Origin: Owenia fusiformis
Taxonomy: Eukaryota; Annelida; Polychaeta; Sabellida; Oweniidae
Assembly (NCBI GenBank): GCA_903813345.2
Contig: CAIIXF020000006.1
Span: forward strand, 27,845,936 to 27,909,935
Length of the DNA stretch: 64,000 nucleotides
Direction: 5' to 3'
Shown here piece by piece: positions 1-11,272 of the stretch (position 1 is its first letter; each line of letters begins with the position of its first letter). The translations under genes and the position numbers were made by a program. The notes below the pieces were generated by a model, which saw only the letters and a list, made by a program, of their open reading frames with translations, had not been told where the DNA came from and ran no database searches.

Positions 1-599
1 GATCACAATGGCAAGTGCATTACTTCCTTTAAGCGCATTGTTGAAATCCATGCATGAGCTTCTTATACATTGTGAAGAGTTCTTAGTACTTTGAAACCGA
101 CTATGCAACAATATAATTATGAATTGTAAACACACCCCAGAATAGCCTGACAACGGTAAAGTCAGATACTCGGTGTACTATCCTTACTCGTTTGTTTATT
201 TCGTGGTATGACAAAAGTTGTTCTATTAAAAACCTGTTTGGGGACCAGTTCAATGGTATACTACAGCACCATCTTTGGATAGAATACTCTAATTTGCAGG
301 CATATAATGCTCAGAATAACTGGGAAACAAGTGAGCATAACAGTGAACGGTAAAATCGTTGAGATTATTTTCTGCGGATGGATGACCTTGGTAGTGGTGG
401 ATTGGTCAATGTACACAAATATGATGACGTTTTGGTACTCCTACTATGTAAGAGAGCAGCAGTTTTGATTTTCGTGGGATATTTTTGTTGACATTTTTTT
501 GACATGAAGGTGAGATGTGTTGCTGCATTTCTCTGAAATTGTTTGAAAATCGATGGGCTGCGATTTGAGAAATTCTAATTCGAACTTTGTCAATTTAAC
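1..599. other. No recognised gene
   Basis: AT-rich sequence with stops in all frames and no motif, tandem repeat or inverted repeat that I recognise. It may be intergenic or intronic. Confidence 0.4.
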
Positions 600-639
600 A
601 TGCATCCCAATGGTACAAAAGTAAGGATAGTTCTACCTA

Positions 640-880
640 CACAGGCCTCAAGAACTCGAACCTCCTTCTTCCATCCTCCGAACACATGCCTCCAGAACTC
701 GTACCTCCTTCTTCCATCCTCCGGACACAGGTCTCAAGAACTTGTACCTTCTTCTTCTAAGAAAAAGGAAGGAACGTTGTTGATGAGTCTGGAGCCTTGC
801 GTTTGGAGGATGGAAGGAAGGAACGTATAGTAGTGGATGAATCTGGAGCCCTGCGTTCGAAGGATGATCTTAAACACTGG
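640..880. repeat. CATCCTCC hairpin repeat cluster
   Basis: Near-repeated units of the form CCTCAAGAACTCGTACCTCC followed by TTCTTCCATCCTCC occur about every 57 bp at 648-760. They are followed by inverted relatives (TCTGGAGCC..TGCGTT..GGAGGATGG) at 785-870. Single hairpin copies with CATCCTCC and GGAGGATG ends recur at 25473, 34476 and 51000, so this is a dispersed small foldback repeat, here partly amplified. The short ORFs crossing it are repeat-encoded and not taken as genes. Confidence 0.6.
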
Positions 881-1175
881 TACGATTTCGATAAACTCTA
901 TATCAGACTGTTACTCATACCCACACACTACAAGGTTAAAAAACGAGATAACTATTTGATGCAAATATGTGACATATCTTTTATACTGACATATCTGACA
1001 TGAATAACACTAGTACCTGCATTAGATAAATGTGAATATACAATTGTTTAAACTATGCTAGGAATAAACACATTGAAGCACTATTGAATCAATCTAAATT
1101 CATCAGACATATGGTTCAGAGTGTATTAATGATTTTGCAAATATAACGTAAGCTTATGAGCAAATTCTAGGTTTC

Positions 1176-1792
1176 ATTGGTCAGTATCAAGCGAAGGTAA
1201 CGACCGTAACATTTGTATCTAAGATGGCGGACGGTAATTGTCGATTTCGATATATTAAGTTTTCATTGAATCAAACTACTTTATAGTTGACGTTGTGCTC
1301 TGATATTTCAACCAAATCAGGCTTATATGACATGGGAACTTTGGAGTTTGATAATTTGTTCATGCACGATGCGTAGGCACCGCAGTGTAACGGTATCTTC
1401 CACTGAATTATGCCTGGGTCACATTTGCTCTGATCCATCGGCCGGCGCCCGGCCGATTGAGTTTTTTCTTTGAAGTAAAAAAAATTCAATAAAGAAAAAA
1501 AAACATGAACGTTACCGTATCATATATTTCCAGCTACCTTCCCTTAAGGCGGTGGGAGGTATCGTTGAACTACGGCGCCCAGGCACGATATTTGAACAAA
1601 TTATCATACTCCAGAGTTTCCATGTCATATATGCCTGATATAGTTCAAATATCAAAGTATTACGTCAAACATAACGTAGTTATATTCGATATTCGATGAA
1701 AACTAAACATATCGAAATCGACACTTACATGTACCATCCGCCATCTTTGATGCGAAGGTTACGGCCGTTACCTTCGCTTGATTCTGACCAGT
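1176..1792. mobile_element. Foldback element with ~300-bp arms
   Basis: The left arm (about 1176-1480) is an imperfect reverse complement of the right arm (about 1505-1792). Outer ends read TGGTCAGTATCAAGCGAAGG on the left and, in reverse complement, TGGTCAGAATCAAGCGAAGG on the right. The pairing continues through the GATGGCGGA and TCGATTTCGATAT segments to an AT-rich spacer near 1480-1505. Two short ORFs, one on each strand, encode similar peptides only because the arms are inverted copies. A partial relative lies at about 31365-31415. No transposase is present, so it is a non-autonomous foldback or MITE. Confidence 0.8.
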
Positions 1793-1799
1793 AAGATAC

Positions 1800-2975
1800 G
1801 TATGCTTAAACATCAACGGATGTTAGAATTCGTTAAGCGAATCAAAAATATACAGGTAGTAAATTAAAAATCGCTTGATAAAATGTCATCATCAGAATGG
1901 CCTACCGGCATATTGAAGCATTTATTAGATTAACCTCTAATCTTTAGTACATTGGAATGAAACATCCTCAATTTTAAGTGATGCAAAGATATACAATAAA
2001 TGAAATTTAAATTTCTAACATTATCATGCAACCAAAAAGCAAGATTCAATGGATTTTTCAATCCAGACGGTAATTAAAAACCTCGATCCTTCCATCTTGC
2101 GCAAAAATATGCGATAATTAAAAAGATATGGGTATACTAGTACGTAACTTTCGAGTTTGAAGGACTGGTCATTTTTATATTGTACATTGGGTTATCACGG
2201 GATTGATCATTAAAAGGTAAACAAAAGTATACTTGGGATGACTATTTCAATTTTAGAATGATTTTGGCGCATTCATTCCTTGCATGCCATTTTCTTAAAG
2301 TCCTTAATGTGCATCCTTTTTTCAGGAAAACGAGATATTCTTTACAATACTCAATCATCGTTCTACTCATTATTGGATGGGCATTCTTTTTCAAATTTGC
2401 CCCTTTAAGGAGTTTCAGAAGTTGGGCCCAAATGTTTTACGCGTAAGACCGCCCCTGGACCAGCATATTGATACTAACCGACAACTCATTTCTTTCAACA
2501 GACCAATCAATCATCATTCAAGACCATAACACCAAGGGACATTTCATTTATACTGGAATCATTTACAAGGTATATGTTTAATTTGAAGGAGTCACACTAA
2601 AAATGTTAACCAGTGTATCCTTTGGTCATCTATTCACCTTGATGGATCTAGATGAACCAACCCATGAAATTCACTGTTTTAATGGACTTCGCGTGTCATT
2701 TTTGTGCCCCGGGTAAACCTACACTATTCCAAATTCAACAAACTGTCACAATTTTACTTTTTCATTTCATTATCGGATAATCGGATTAATCGGATGCAAG
2801 CCTACATTAACTCAATACGTTAAAACCGCGCAAATCGATGAACGTAAAACGCCACAGCGTGAGAGTCGAGTAATTTGACTGAACATGCGCATTGTTTTCA
2901 AAAGTAAATTGTCCACTACAAAACCTGTGAAGCAAGTCAATACGAGCTCAGTTTTACATCGGGTCTATTCCAGTG
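1800..2975. other. Gene-free stretch upstream of the PL8 gene
   Basis: No convincing exon or repeat seen. It presumably holds the promoter and 5' UTR of the PL8 gene, but I cannot place a TATA box or start site. An in-frame TAG at 2976 closes the reading frame upstream of the chosen start codon. Confidence 0.4.
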
Positions 2976-3002
2976 TAGATCGGGGGAAAGTTGAAAATAA
3001 AG

Positions 3003-6000
3003 ATGAAGAACATTCGCTTTTTCTTGTCGGTGGTGTTTATGAAGTGTTGTTTGGCGGAGAGGTTTACTTCTGAACTTGACGACAACTTCAAATTGCTTGC
3101 TATGCCAGAGGATGCAGCTGGGGAGCGATATTCAATAAGATTATCGTACCAATATGTTGAGACAGACAAGATGAAAGACGATGGAAGTTTCAGCGATATC
3201 ACTTATACCGACAATAAGAACAAATGGTCAAAACCATTTTTGATCCATGGCGATAGACTGACCAAACTCATTCAATCGTATTTCTTATCTCACAACGGGA
3301 ACAGTTTTTATCAGAATGACAACATTTGGGAATGGATCGTAAAATCGTGGGAATTTCTTGCGTATACCGCACCCGACAACACGGATTGGAACTGGTGGGG
3401 CAATCAAATCGGCCTCCCAAGGTCTCTCTGGTCTGGTCTCTTTCTTTCGAGGGGTAAAATCAGCGACAAGCTGTACGACGATTTGATTAAAAGATACTGG
3501 ACGGACCGTACAGTGTGGGATTACGAACGAAAGAAAGACGGGTTCATATCGGCGTCAAATCTGGCAAATAGAGCTTTCTTAGGGTTGTTCGAGACATATT
3601 TCCAAAGTCAGGACATATTTGAAACCAGGAGAAGTCAGGTCCTTGAGTATCTAGCTCAGGAAATAGTAAATAAAACGACATATCAAGGTAGAATCTTATT
3701 TCTTAATTAACGAACTACTTTTTCGACTATACTATCAATAAAGAGATGTAACTACAAAAGTAAAATAATCGTTAAAGTTTAAGGGAAAGGTTATTTGATT
3801 GCTGAACTTATTCCCTCTTTATCGTGGCTTGCAATTTATATAATGATATTTTGTAAGTTCTGTCAATCTTGTTCCCTTCCTGAGTGTATAACTCTGTCTG
3901 CAAACGAGCCAACAGTCAGAGAGTGTCACGATTCAAGTGTGGCAGATTTTTGGATGTTTAATGTAACGAAACGGAAACTGTTGAAAAAGCTGGACGATCT
4001 ATTTCATTACAATGAATATTGTTAAAAACTCCTTTGAACATTTTAATAAGATTTTATCCAAAGTGTTGGACACAAGATTTCCCATTATAGACATGTTTTA
4101 AATTGCTCGGTTGATTGTCTAAATTATTCAAAAAGTTGATGGTCTAAATTATTCAAAATGTTTTTTCTTGCTGGCCAAATTTTATTCTACAACTTTTTTG
4201 TATTTTCCTCGTCATCAAGGCGCTAAGAACCAACGCTTGAGAACTATAGATGGCATTTTAGACATTTCGGTAGCTTTTGACTTAATGCCAGATAAACTAA
4301 AATTGCACAAACTTCCAAGATGTGGTTCATGTGATTTCATAGCATCTAATAGAAATAGTAAACAGGTAGTTATTCTTATTGATGGACATTTATCAAGCAA
4401 AAACTATATCAATGCCGGACTTCCTTGGGTATCATTCTTAGGACCCCTTTTGTTCTTGTTCGTCTTAGACATTAGTGCCATTGCTTGATTAAATTAGAAG
4501 CAAATACCTTTTGCAGATGAATCCTCTTTTTTGCTTATACAACGTCATTAATACTATTCATTATAATAATGCAATCGGATATGAACGCTTAACAAAACAG
4601 TAGTCAGTAAGATAAGAGGAGGGAAAGCCCCAGAGTTTAAGATGACAGACATAATTAACTCTCTTGCTTACCGGCTTGTTCGTTCGAATTTTCATCGGCT
4701 AGTTACCAAATATTACACTTCGATGGGATGTTTTAATTGACACAGGCATATTCCGTACGGTACACCTTTCCTTATCTTGATGTGAAATGAGAAGCTATGA
4801 TATTGGTTAACACGCCAGAAATGAACATAATATTATTCGAAGCGTATTTCGAAAATTTTGAAACCGCCATTGATGACGTCATTTGTTTGTCGACTTTTGA
4901 CCAATCAGCGACGATGTCATCTCAATACAGATTTACATTATAAGCGTATGTCATCTTTGAACCCTGGTGTTTCTCCCCCTCTGCAGTAAGATGGCACATT
5001 GAATTCATAATCATCCTAGATCCCTAAGTTTTACCACTGGCCCTTTTCTTGGAATAATGTTTCAATGAAATAAACTTGTTACTGTAGGGGAAGGTGTAGG
5101 AGCCGATTACTGTATTCACGCCCACAATATCCACACAGGGTTCTATGAGGGAAAATACACCAACTCACATTTACGTCTGATGATCTACAATGGCGGATAT
5201 GGAGCTGAGTATATCAAAAGATTTGGCTTCATCTGTATAGCACTTCGCGACTCTTCTTACGCGGTAAGTTGTAATATTAGCATACCCTTCCAGTGGCGTA
5301 GCGTGGGTATTTTTGAGTGTACGCCACGAGGGAGCGAAGCGAACGATCTTTGAGGGGGGTTCGGGGGTGGGTCCTCCCCCAAGAGAATTTGAAAATGAGA
5401 TTGCAGTTGAAGTGTTCTGGATCGTTTTAAAATACGAAATTCCGACGAAATGGACTAATGACATTTAAATTATTGGTCATGTTATCCATTTTTAAAGTGT
5501 GAGGCAATTCAATCTAAAAATCAACTTTTCTCTAAATTTTGAGAGTACACCATGGCGTTTTATGCGTATATGACAGTCATCATATTGGTTTTCCAAATTA
5601 TGAGACTGCATTCACCTACAATCTCAAAGTTTCTATACAGTTAATTGATTGCCAACCAAACAGTAGTTGTACACTCAATTATGTCTGTGGAACATCTGTA
5701 CCAAGTTTCAAGTAAATTGGCCCAGAAGTAGTGAAATGGCAACATCTTTGACGTTACTTTTGGATGACCTTGACGTACATTTGACATTTTAGGTGACAGA
5801 GATTATTATGTCTGAGTTCATAAATGTGTTCCTGGAATGTCATCAGTATTTGGTGCGCGGCTGGACATTCGAGCCGACCTCAGTTGGGCGTAATATTGAT
5901 GATAACCAGCGAGTGACGTATTGGGCGGCTTTAGACTCCGTTTACAAGGTATGACATAGGCGTAGTTTGTCTCACATTGTACCCAGTAGTGTCATCTCTT

Positions 6001-8180
6001 TAAATAGCCTTGCTATTGACCATTTCCCACCAAAATAATATCTTCTTTTCTCCCCTTGTATAGTAATGTTCTCATAGGAGGGTTATTCATTCAACTGATG
6101 CCACTGGGTACTCAGCGTCAGGGACGTCTATTTACATTTGGAAAGCTTTCCCTTTCTGATGAATATAACTTCCCCATCGCATCGTCCAGAATTGATAATT
6201 CAGATGCTACTGTTTCAGGTATTAAAATGGTTATTGGAACTCAATTACCGTAAAGAGGAACTTGAAAACGCGGTTACAAGATATCTCAAACGGGGTCCTA
6301 CTAGTGCAGCAAACGCCCTCGTTGGTAACAAAGGATTATTTGCCTCAGATATGATGGTCCACCATAGACAAGGTTATATGGCGACTGTGCGTATGTTTTC
6401 TACTCGTACGGTCAGACCAGAGACGTGGGTGAGCTCAAGAAGAACACAAAATCCAGATGGGTAAGAACTACATATTGATGAACGATAACTTATTCAGCGC
6501 TACCTGTCTCACTGTCACTATGACAAGTCTTTTGACAGATACTGATATTCCAGGTATTACACGGGCGATGGATTTGTGACTCTTCTACAGGATGACCATG
6601 AGTTCGGATCCAGATTCAACGAGGTTTTCCAGTATTATGATTGGGAAAAGATTCCAGGTACTGAATTTTGAATTATTGAGTACCCCCCCCCCCCCAGGGA
6701 GTCCCCCGCTGTCTGAGCAGAATCAGAAACATACCATTAAAAACCTGATTTTCATGTCACCAACATATTGAATCAGGAAAACGTTTCTATAGTCTAGAAT
6801 TTTTTTGGATGGTGTTCGGCGATCGGCGTTCTTACAACTTCCAATAACTTCATAAATACCGTTTAGACTGACGCATTTTGAACTGGCAACATTTTGAACA
6901 TGTTATGATTTCCATAACATTTCTGCCAATATATGTTACAATGGCAACAATTTATAAGTGGACTTGTAACATTTGGTAACCATTTACAATAATTGGACCT
7001 GAACTATCATTTTTGAGACATAAAAATTATTTTTTCCTCAGAGCCCCAACTTTTGATTTTCGAAGTACCACACTATCGTTTTGATTAAAGATAAAAGCTG
7101 TTGTAAGAAAATGCCCTGATATAAATTTGAACGTTTTAGTCAATGTCAAACGTTCTATATCAATAATAAACAATGTAACTGATTAAGTTATTCAATGTAA
7201 TAGAAGTAATGTTTTCGTTTATATATGTTGTAGGTACGACATGCGAATACAGTGGGCAGGTTCCCCGGGAAGGTATGGAGAGAAATGTTGGCAATCCAAA
7301 TGGGTTTCCTCATCATATTAGTAACGCTGTCTTCGTTGGCAGTGCCTCCGATGACATGTACGGTGTTGCTGCAATGGACTACGATCGTCCAACCGTCAAT
7401 ATAACAATGAAGAAGTCTTGGTTTTTCTTTGATGATGAAGTCGTCTGCTTGGGTAGTGATATAGAGCGACGTGAAACTAATGAGGTGATCGAACTACCGA
7501 TTATCACTACGCTGAATCAAGTAGTTCAAGATGGTAACATTGCATATTGTAATTCAGAAACAAGGCAGTATGTAGGCTCAGACACTACAACAAATGTCCC
7601 TAACGCTAAATGGATTTACCACGACAATATTGGATATGTGTTCCCAAATGGTGCAGATGCTAACGTCGATTCCCATGTTAAAACGGCAAATGGCAAAACT
7701 TTGGAAGTCGCTACCATGTGGATGGAACATGGTGTAGAACCGTATGCGTATATCATGTACCCAGGTGTAACCATAGCTCAAACTGAGGAACGCCACGCTA
7801 ATCCACCAGTGGAGATCTTGCAACAGGACTCAAATGCCCATATCGTGTACCAGTCGACACTTGATATTCTCTCAATGATTGTATTCACCGCTCCAATTTC
7901 CTTTGTTTACCCAGATACGGAATTGTCCTTTTCTTTCACAGTTGATCAGCCTTGTATTTTGATGATTCGACACTTTCAGTCAAATAACACTCTTTCAATA
8001 ACTGCTTCGGTTCCTACCCACTACAGGGCTACAGTACAGATCGCACTCGCTGGTATTCATATCAGAGGATTCGATTCATCGTACAGTCCTGATGAACAGG
8101 AATCCTTAGCTCTATTTAATTTCTCAGATGATCCAATGATTGCTGGAAAAAGTCAAACCAAGAATTTTCAAATTGTTTAA
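3003..8180 (+). CDS. Polysaccharide lyase family 8 (chondroitin/hyaluronan lyase-like), 6 exons
   Basis: Predicted secreted lyase that cleaves acidic glycans by beta-elimination. Exons with matching phases: 3003-3687, 5088-5263, 5793-5948, 6219-6460, 6554-6657, 7234-8180, all bounded by GT-AG. They join to about 769 residues, normal for PL8. The start is the first ATG after an in-frame TAG at 2976; residues 1-18 look like a signal peptide. Family marks in order: NWW with IGLPR (about 130-140), the proposed catalytic Asn186 in SASNLANR, ADYCIHAH then YNGGYG (His241, Tyr266), VRGW..VGRNI (Arg320), MMVHHR, YYTGDGF, IPGTT at the exon 5/6 join, and KKSWFFFDDEVVCLG in the C-terminal beta domain. 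Two oddities: about 16 extra residues between the proposed catalytic His and Tyr, and Asp324 where bacterial enzymes have a second Arg. Family assignment is firm; substrate and activity are unknown. The family is mainly bacterial, so old horizontal transfer is possible. Confidence 0.9.
4168..4488 (+). pseudogene. Non-LTR retrotransposon reverse transcriptase fragment
   Basis: A 106-codon open stretch in intron 1 of the PL8 gene reads like the middle of a LINE reverse transcriptase. It has LDISVAFD, then DKLKLHKL..CG, FIASNRNSKQVV, IDGHLSS and INAGLPWVSFLGPLLFLF. These match the usual order of fingers and palm blocks (D-x-S-A-F-D; GxPQGSxLGPLLF), with a Trp where Gln is expected. No YADD box or endonuclease is seen. 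It is a truncated dead copy in sense orientation; the clade cannot be set by eye. Confidence 0.75.
4614..4983. mobile_element. MITE with 9-bp target duplication (copy 1)
   Basis: A 370-bp element in PL8 intron 1. Ends read AAGAGGAGGGAAAGCCCCAG and, in reverse complement from the right, CAGAGGGGGAGAAACACCAG. It is flanked by the direct repeat CAGTAAGAT at 4605-4613 and 4984-4992. The inverted homologous copy is at 20905-21301. A 9-bp duplication fits Mutator-like elements, but no transposase is present, so the superfamily is an inference. Confidence 0.8.
5291..5400. repeat. Possible DNA-transposon end in PL8 intron 2
   Basis: CCAGTGGCGTAGCGTGGG followed by GAGGGAGCGAAGCGAACG and a G/C-run tract resembles termini of dispersed DNA elements found in many animal genomes. 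I did not find a matching opposite terminus, so limits and class are uncertain. Confidence 0.35.
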
Positions 8181-8373
8181 TCTTTGTAACTTGCTGTCAT
8201 TACAAATTAATCAATTCTGGATTTGATGTCTGTATTTTAGCAGAGACAAATGGTATCAGATGACAAATAGACTCCGCTGCCGGTTGGGATGTTTGATGTC
8301 TCTTTTATTCAATATAGTGCAAAACAAGTGTTACTTGTATATTGTTTGTGATATATTTAACTTTGGAGACTCT

Positions 8374-8379
8374 AATAAA
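8374..8379 (+). promoter_or_regulatory. Polyadenylation signal of the PL8 gene
   Basis: AATAAA lies 194 bp after the PL8 stop codon and just before a short CTAA microsatellite (8389-8406). No competing hexamer was seen nearer the stop. Confidence 0.6.
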
Positions 8380-8589
8380 TATTGAACCAACTAACTAACT
8401 AACTAACTCTGTTATTTGATCTCCTCGAGGCCATAGAATAATTTTTTAATTTCCATTTTGCAACATTAAAGTGGTGATATTACAATATGTTTGTCGTAAG
8501 GAAAAACAAAACAAGGTACTAGAATAGTATTATATACGTCGCATCACCAGCCACGAACTTCAAATCACTAGCTCAATTGCTTCAAGTTC

Positions 8590-9690
8590 TATTGTTAAAC
8601 CTCCACTGTCACAACAAAAGTTCTAAGACATCGTTTTATATTTGACTTTCGCATCTAACTTCTTCGGGTTTTCTACTGTCACAAAACCCAAGTTCTAAGA
8701 CAATAGTTTCACATTTGACTTTCGCATCTACCTTCTTGAAGCCTTCTTCTGTCACACAACCCAAGTTCTAAGACAATTGTTTCAGATTTGACTTTCGCAT
8801 TTACCTTCTTCAAGTCTTCTACTGTCACACAACCCAAGTTCTTAGACAAATGTTTCAGATTTGACTTTCGCATCTAACTTCTTCGGGTTTTCTACTGTCA
8901 CACAACCCAAGTTCTAAGACAATAGTTTCACATCTGACTTTCGCATCTACCTTCTTCAAGCCTTCTTCTGTCACACAACCCAAGTTCTAAGACAATTGCT
9001 TCACATTTGACTTTCGCATCTACCTTCTTCAAGCCTTCTTCTGTCACACAACCCAAGTTCTAAGACAATAGTTTCACATCTGACTTTCGCATCTACCTTC
9101 TTCAAGCCTTCTTCTGTCACACAACCCAAGTTCTAAGACAATAGTTTCACATCTGACTTTCGCATCTACCTTCTTCAAGCCTTCTTCTGTCACACAACCC
9201 AAGTTCTAAGACAATTGCTTCACATTTGACTTTCGCATCTACCTTCTTCAAGCCTTCTACTGTCACACAACCCAAGTTCAAAGACAATAGTTTCACATTT
9301 GATCTTCGCATCTACCTTCTTCAAGCCTTCTTCTGTCACATAACCCAAGTTCTAAGACAATAGTTTCACATTTGACTTTCGCATCTACCTTCTTCAAGCC
9401 TTCTTCTGTCACATAACCCAAGTTCTAAGACAATAGTTTCACATTTGACTTTCGCATCTACCTTCTTCAAGCCTTCTTCTGTCACACAACCCAAGTTCTA
9501 AGACAATTGCTTCACATTTGACTTTCGCATCTACCTTCTTCAAGCCTTCTTCTGTCACACAACCCAAGTTTTAAGACAATATTGCTTCATATTAGACTTT
9601 CGCATCTACCTTCTTCAAGTATTCTACTGTCGCACAACCCTAATAAGACAATTGTTTCATATTAGACTGTCGCATCTAACTTCTCCAAAT
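8590..9690. repeat. 73-bp minisatellite, about 15 copies
   Basis: Tandem units containing GTCACACAACCCAAGTTCTA then AGACAATAGTTTCACATTTG then ACTTTCGCATCTACCTTCTT, with a 73-bp period (GTCAC ends at 9120 and again at 9193). The central units are nearly identical and the outer ones diverged, as expected from unequal exchange. It starts about 210 bp after the PL8 poly(A) signal. No open frame runs through it. Confidence 0.9.
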
Positions 9691-10625
9691 CGACTTTCCA
9701 CAATTCAATTAAAATGTCAAATATTTCTTCTCATCACTCAACTCTTGTCTATAAAATCTTCGTCAACTTAAATGAATGCTTTAAATGAAAATAAATAGGA
9801 TCGTGGGAACTGGGCTCACATGATTTTGAGTTGTTTTGTGCTTTAAGTTTTTATATTGACATTGGATTATTTAGAGAAATGAGCATTTAACAAATGTAAC
9901 AAATTGTCTTTTTATAAATCATATTTGATTGCTTTTATATATTAAATGATTTCCTTTTTAAGTGAGTGAGAAATATTGGTCTGTTGACTTGTTCATGTTA
10001 TTGATGTAGTATAACACAATTATACAGCTATTTACTATGCAGGCATTTTTGACAGTTTATCCAAGACGTTTATTTTATTCATGAATCTAATGTCATGGCG
10101 AACTAGAACGGCAATACCGGTACAATACACACAACTCGCGTTCTAAGACAATAGTTTCATATTTTACTTTCGCTTCTAACTTCTTCACATTTTCTACTGT
10201 CACACAACCCAAGTTTTATGTCAATAGTTTTATATTAGACTGTCGCATCTAACTTCTTCACGTCTTCTACTGCCACACAACCCACGTTGTAAGATAATAG
10301 TTTAATATTTGTCTTTCGCATCCGACTTCTTCAAGAACGGCAATACCGGTACAATACACACAACTCGCGTTCTAAGACAATAGTTTCATATTTAACTTTC
10401 GCTTCTAACTTCTTCACGTTTTCTATTGTCACACAACCCAAGTTCTATGTCAATAGTTTCATATTAGACTGTCGCACCTAACTTCTCCAAGTCGACTTTC
10501 CACAATTAAGATATATCAAATATTCCTTCTCATCACTCAACTCTTGTCTATAAAATCGTCATCAACTTCAATGAATGCTTTAAATTGAAAATAAAGAGGA
10601 TCGTGGGAACTGGGCTCACATGATT
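9683..10625. repeat. Duplicated satellite flank and second short array
   Basis: The array's right flank (9683-9828, from TCGACTTTCCACAATT to GGGAACTGGGCTCACATGAT) occurs again at 10483-10625. Before the second copy lies a short diverged array of the 73-bp unit (about 10136-10480). Inside that, ACGGCAATACCGGTACAATA followed by CACACAACTCGCGTTCTAAG occurs twice (about 10109 and 10334). The whole block looks like a partial segmental duplication of the satellite plus flank. Confidence 0.75.
9836..10095. repeat. Dispersed repeat shared with 19.82-20.21 kb
   Basis: This segment (TTTTTATATTGACATT, then AATGAGCATTTAACAAAT, GAAATATTGGTCTGTT and TTTTGACAGT) matches 19820-20210 in the same orientation and order. 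The second copy has an extra stretch of about 120 bp near 19975-20100. Class unknown. Confidence 0.6.
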
Positions 10626-10749
10626 TAGCTCAAAATTGAATTTTCTGCAATACAAATAGCGACCATTTTGAAAATAAAAGCTTTTGAACTAGGAGCCTAT
10701 GGAATTTATTTTGTTTCAAAATTGGACATTACATGATCCATGGGAAAAA

Positions 10750-10915
10750 TCGAACTATATGATGCGATACTCGAACTACAGTGTATATGATTCGAAACTC
10801 GCATCGTACTATGCGAAATACGCATCATTTTATGCGAAATTTCGAACGAACGTGTCAATTTTACACACGCATTGAGTTCAAACTCGCATAGGATGGTTCC
10901 CGCTCGCATAGGCTG
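10750..10915. other. Cluster of TCGCAT/ATGCGA motifs
   Basis: Within about 165 bp of AT-rich DNA, TCGCAT or its complement ATGCGA occurs many times (for example GATGCGATACTCGAAC, CTCGCATCGTACTATGCGAA, TTTTATGCGAAATTTCGAAC, AACTCGCATAGG, CGCTCGCATAGG), interspersed with TCGAA boxes. It is not a simple tandem repeat. It could be a protein-binding array or a decayed repeat. Confidence 0.4.
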
Positions 10916-11272
10916 TCACAAACAAGTTGCACCTCACTCCATTCATTGAAACTGAAGTTTCTGGATGGTATGTAAAATTGTATTGTTAATCTAATCAATA
11001 TTTCAAGATGATAGGGCCAAAATTGTAGAAACTATGATGATTTTAGTGAAAAGTTATCATTGTTTTTCAAGGAATTGTCGTGCTTCCTAGAATGTTTCTA
11101 CAAAAGGGAAAGAACCATATTCTGTCGAAACTTCGAAATAAATGAGTACTTACAAATCTCCCGCGGAAAATACTGGATATAACGTCGTAAACTTCCGGTG
11201 CTACGACGTATAAGAGAATGGGATGTGGTCATAAAATGAATTTCTACATTGGAGGTTTAAAGGTGTTACTTA

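Noticed and set aside
3795-4025. 76-codon plus-strand ORF in PL8 intron 1
   Set aside because: Considered as a PL8 exon or a LINE piece, but the exon phases close without it and no motif was convincing.
5171-5464. 97-codon minus-strand ORF
   Set aside because: It is antisense to PL8 exon 2 and intron 2; the plus-strand exon has clear family similarity and splice sites.
7578-7823. 81-codon minus-strand ORF
   Set aside because: Shadow of PL8 exon 6 on the opposite strand.
8590-9690. Regular repeats that could suggest a CRISPR array
   Set aside because: The whole 73-bp unit is repeated with no unique spacers, and the setting is eukaryotic.
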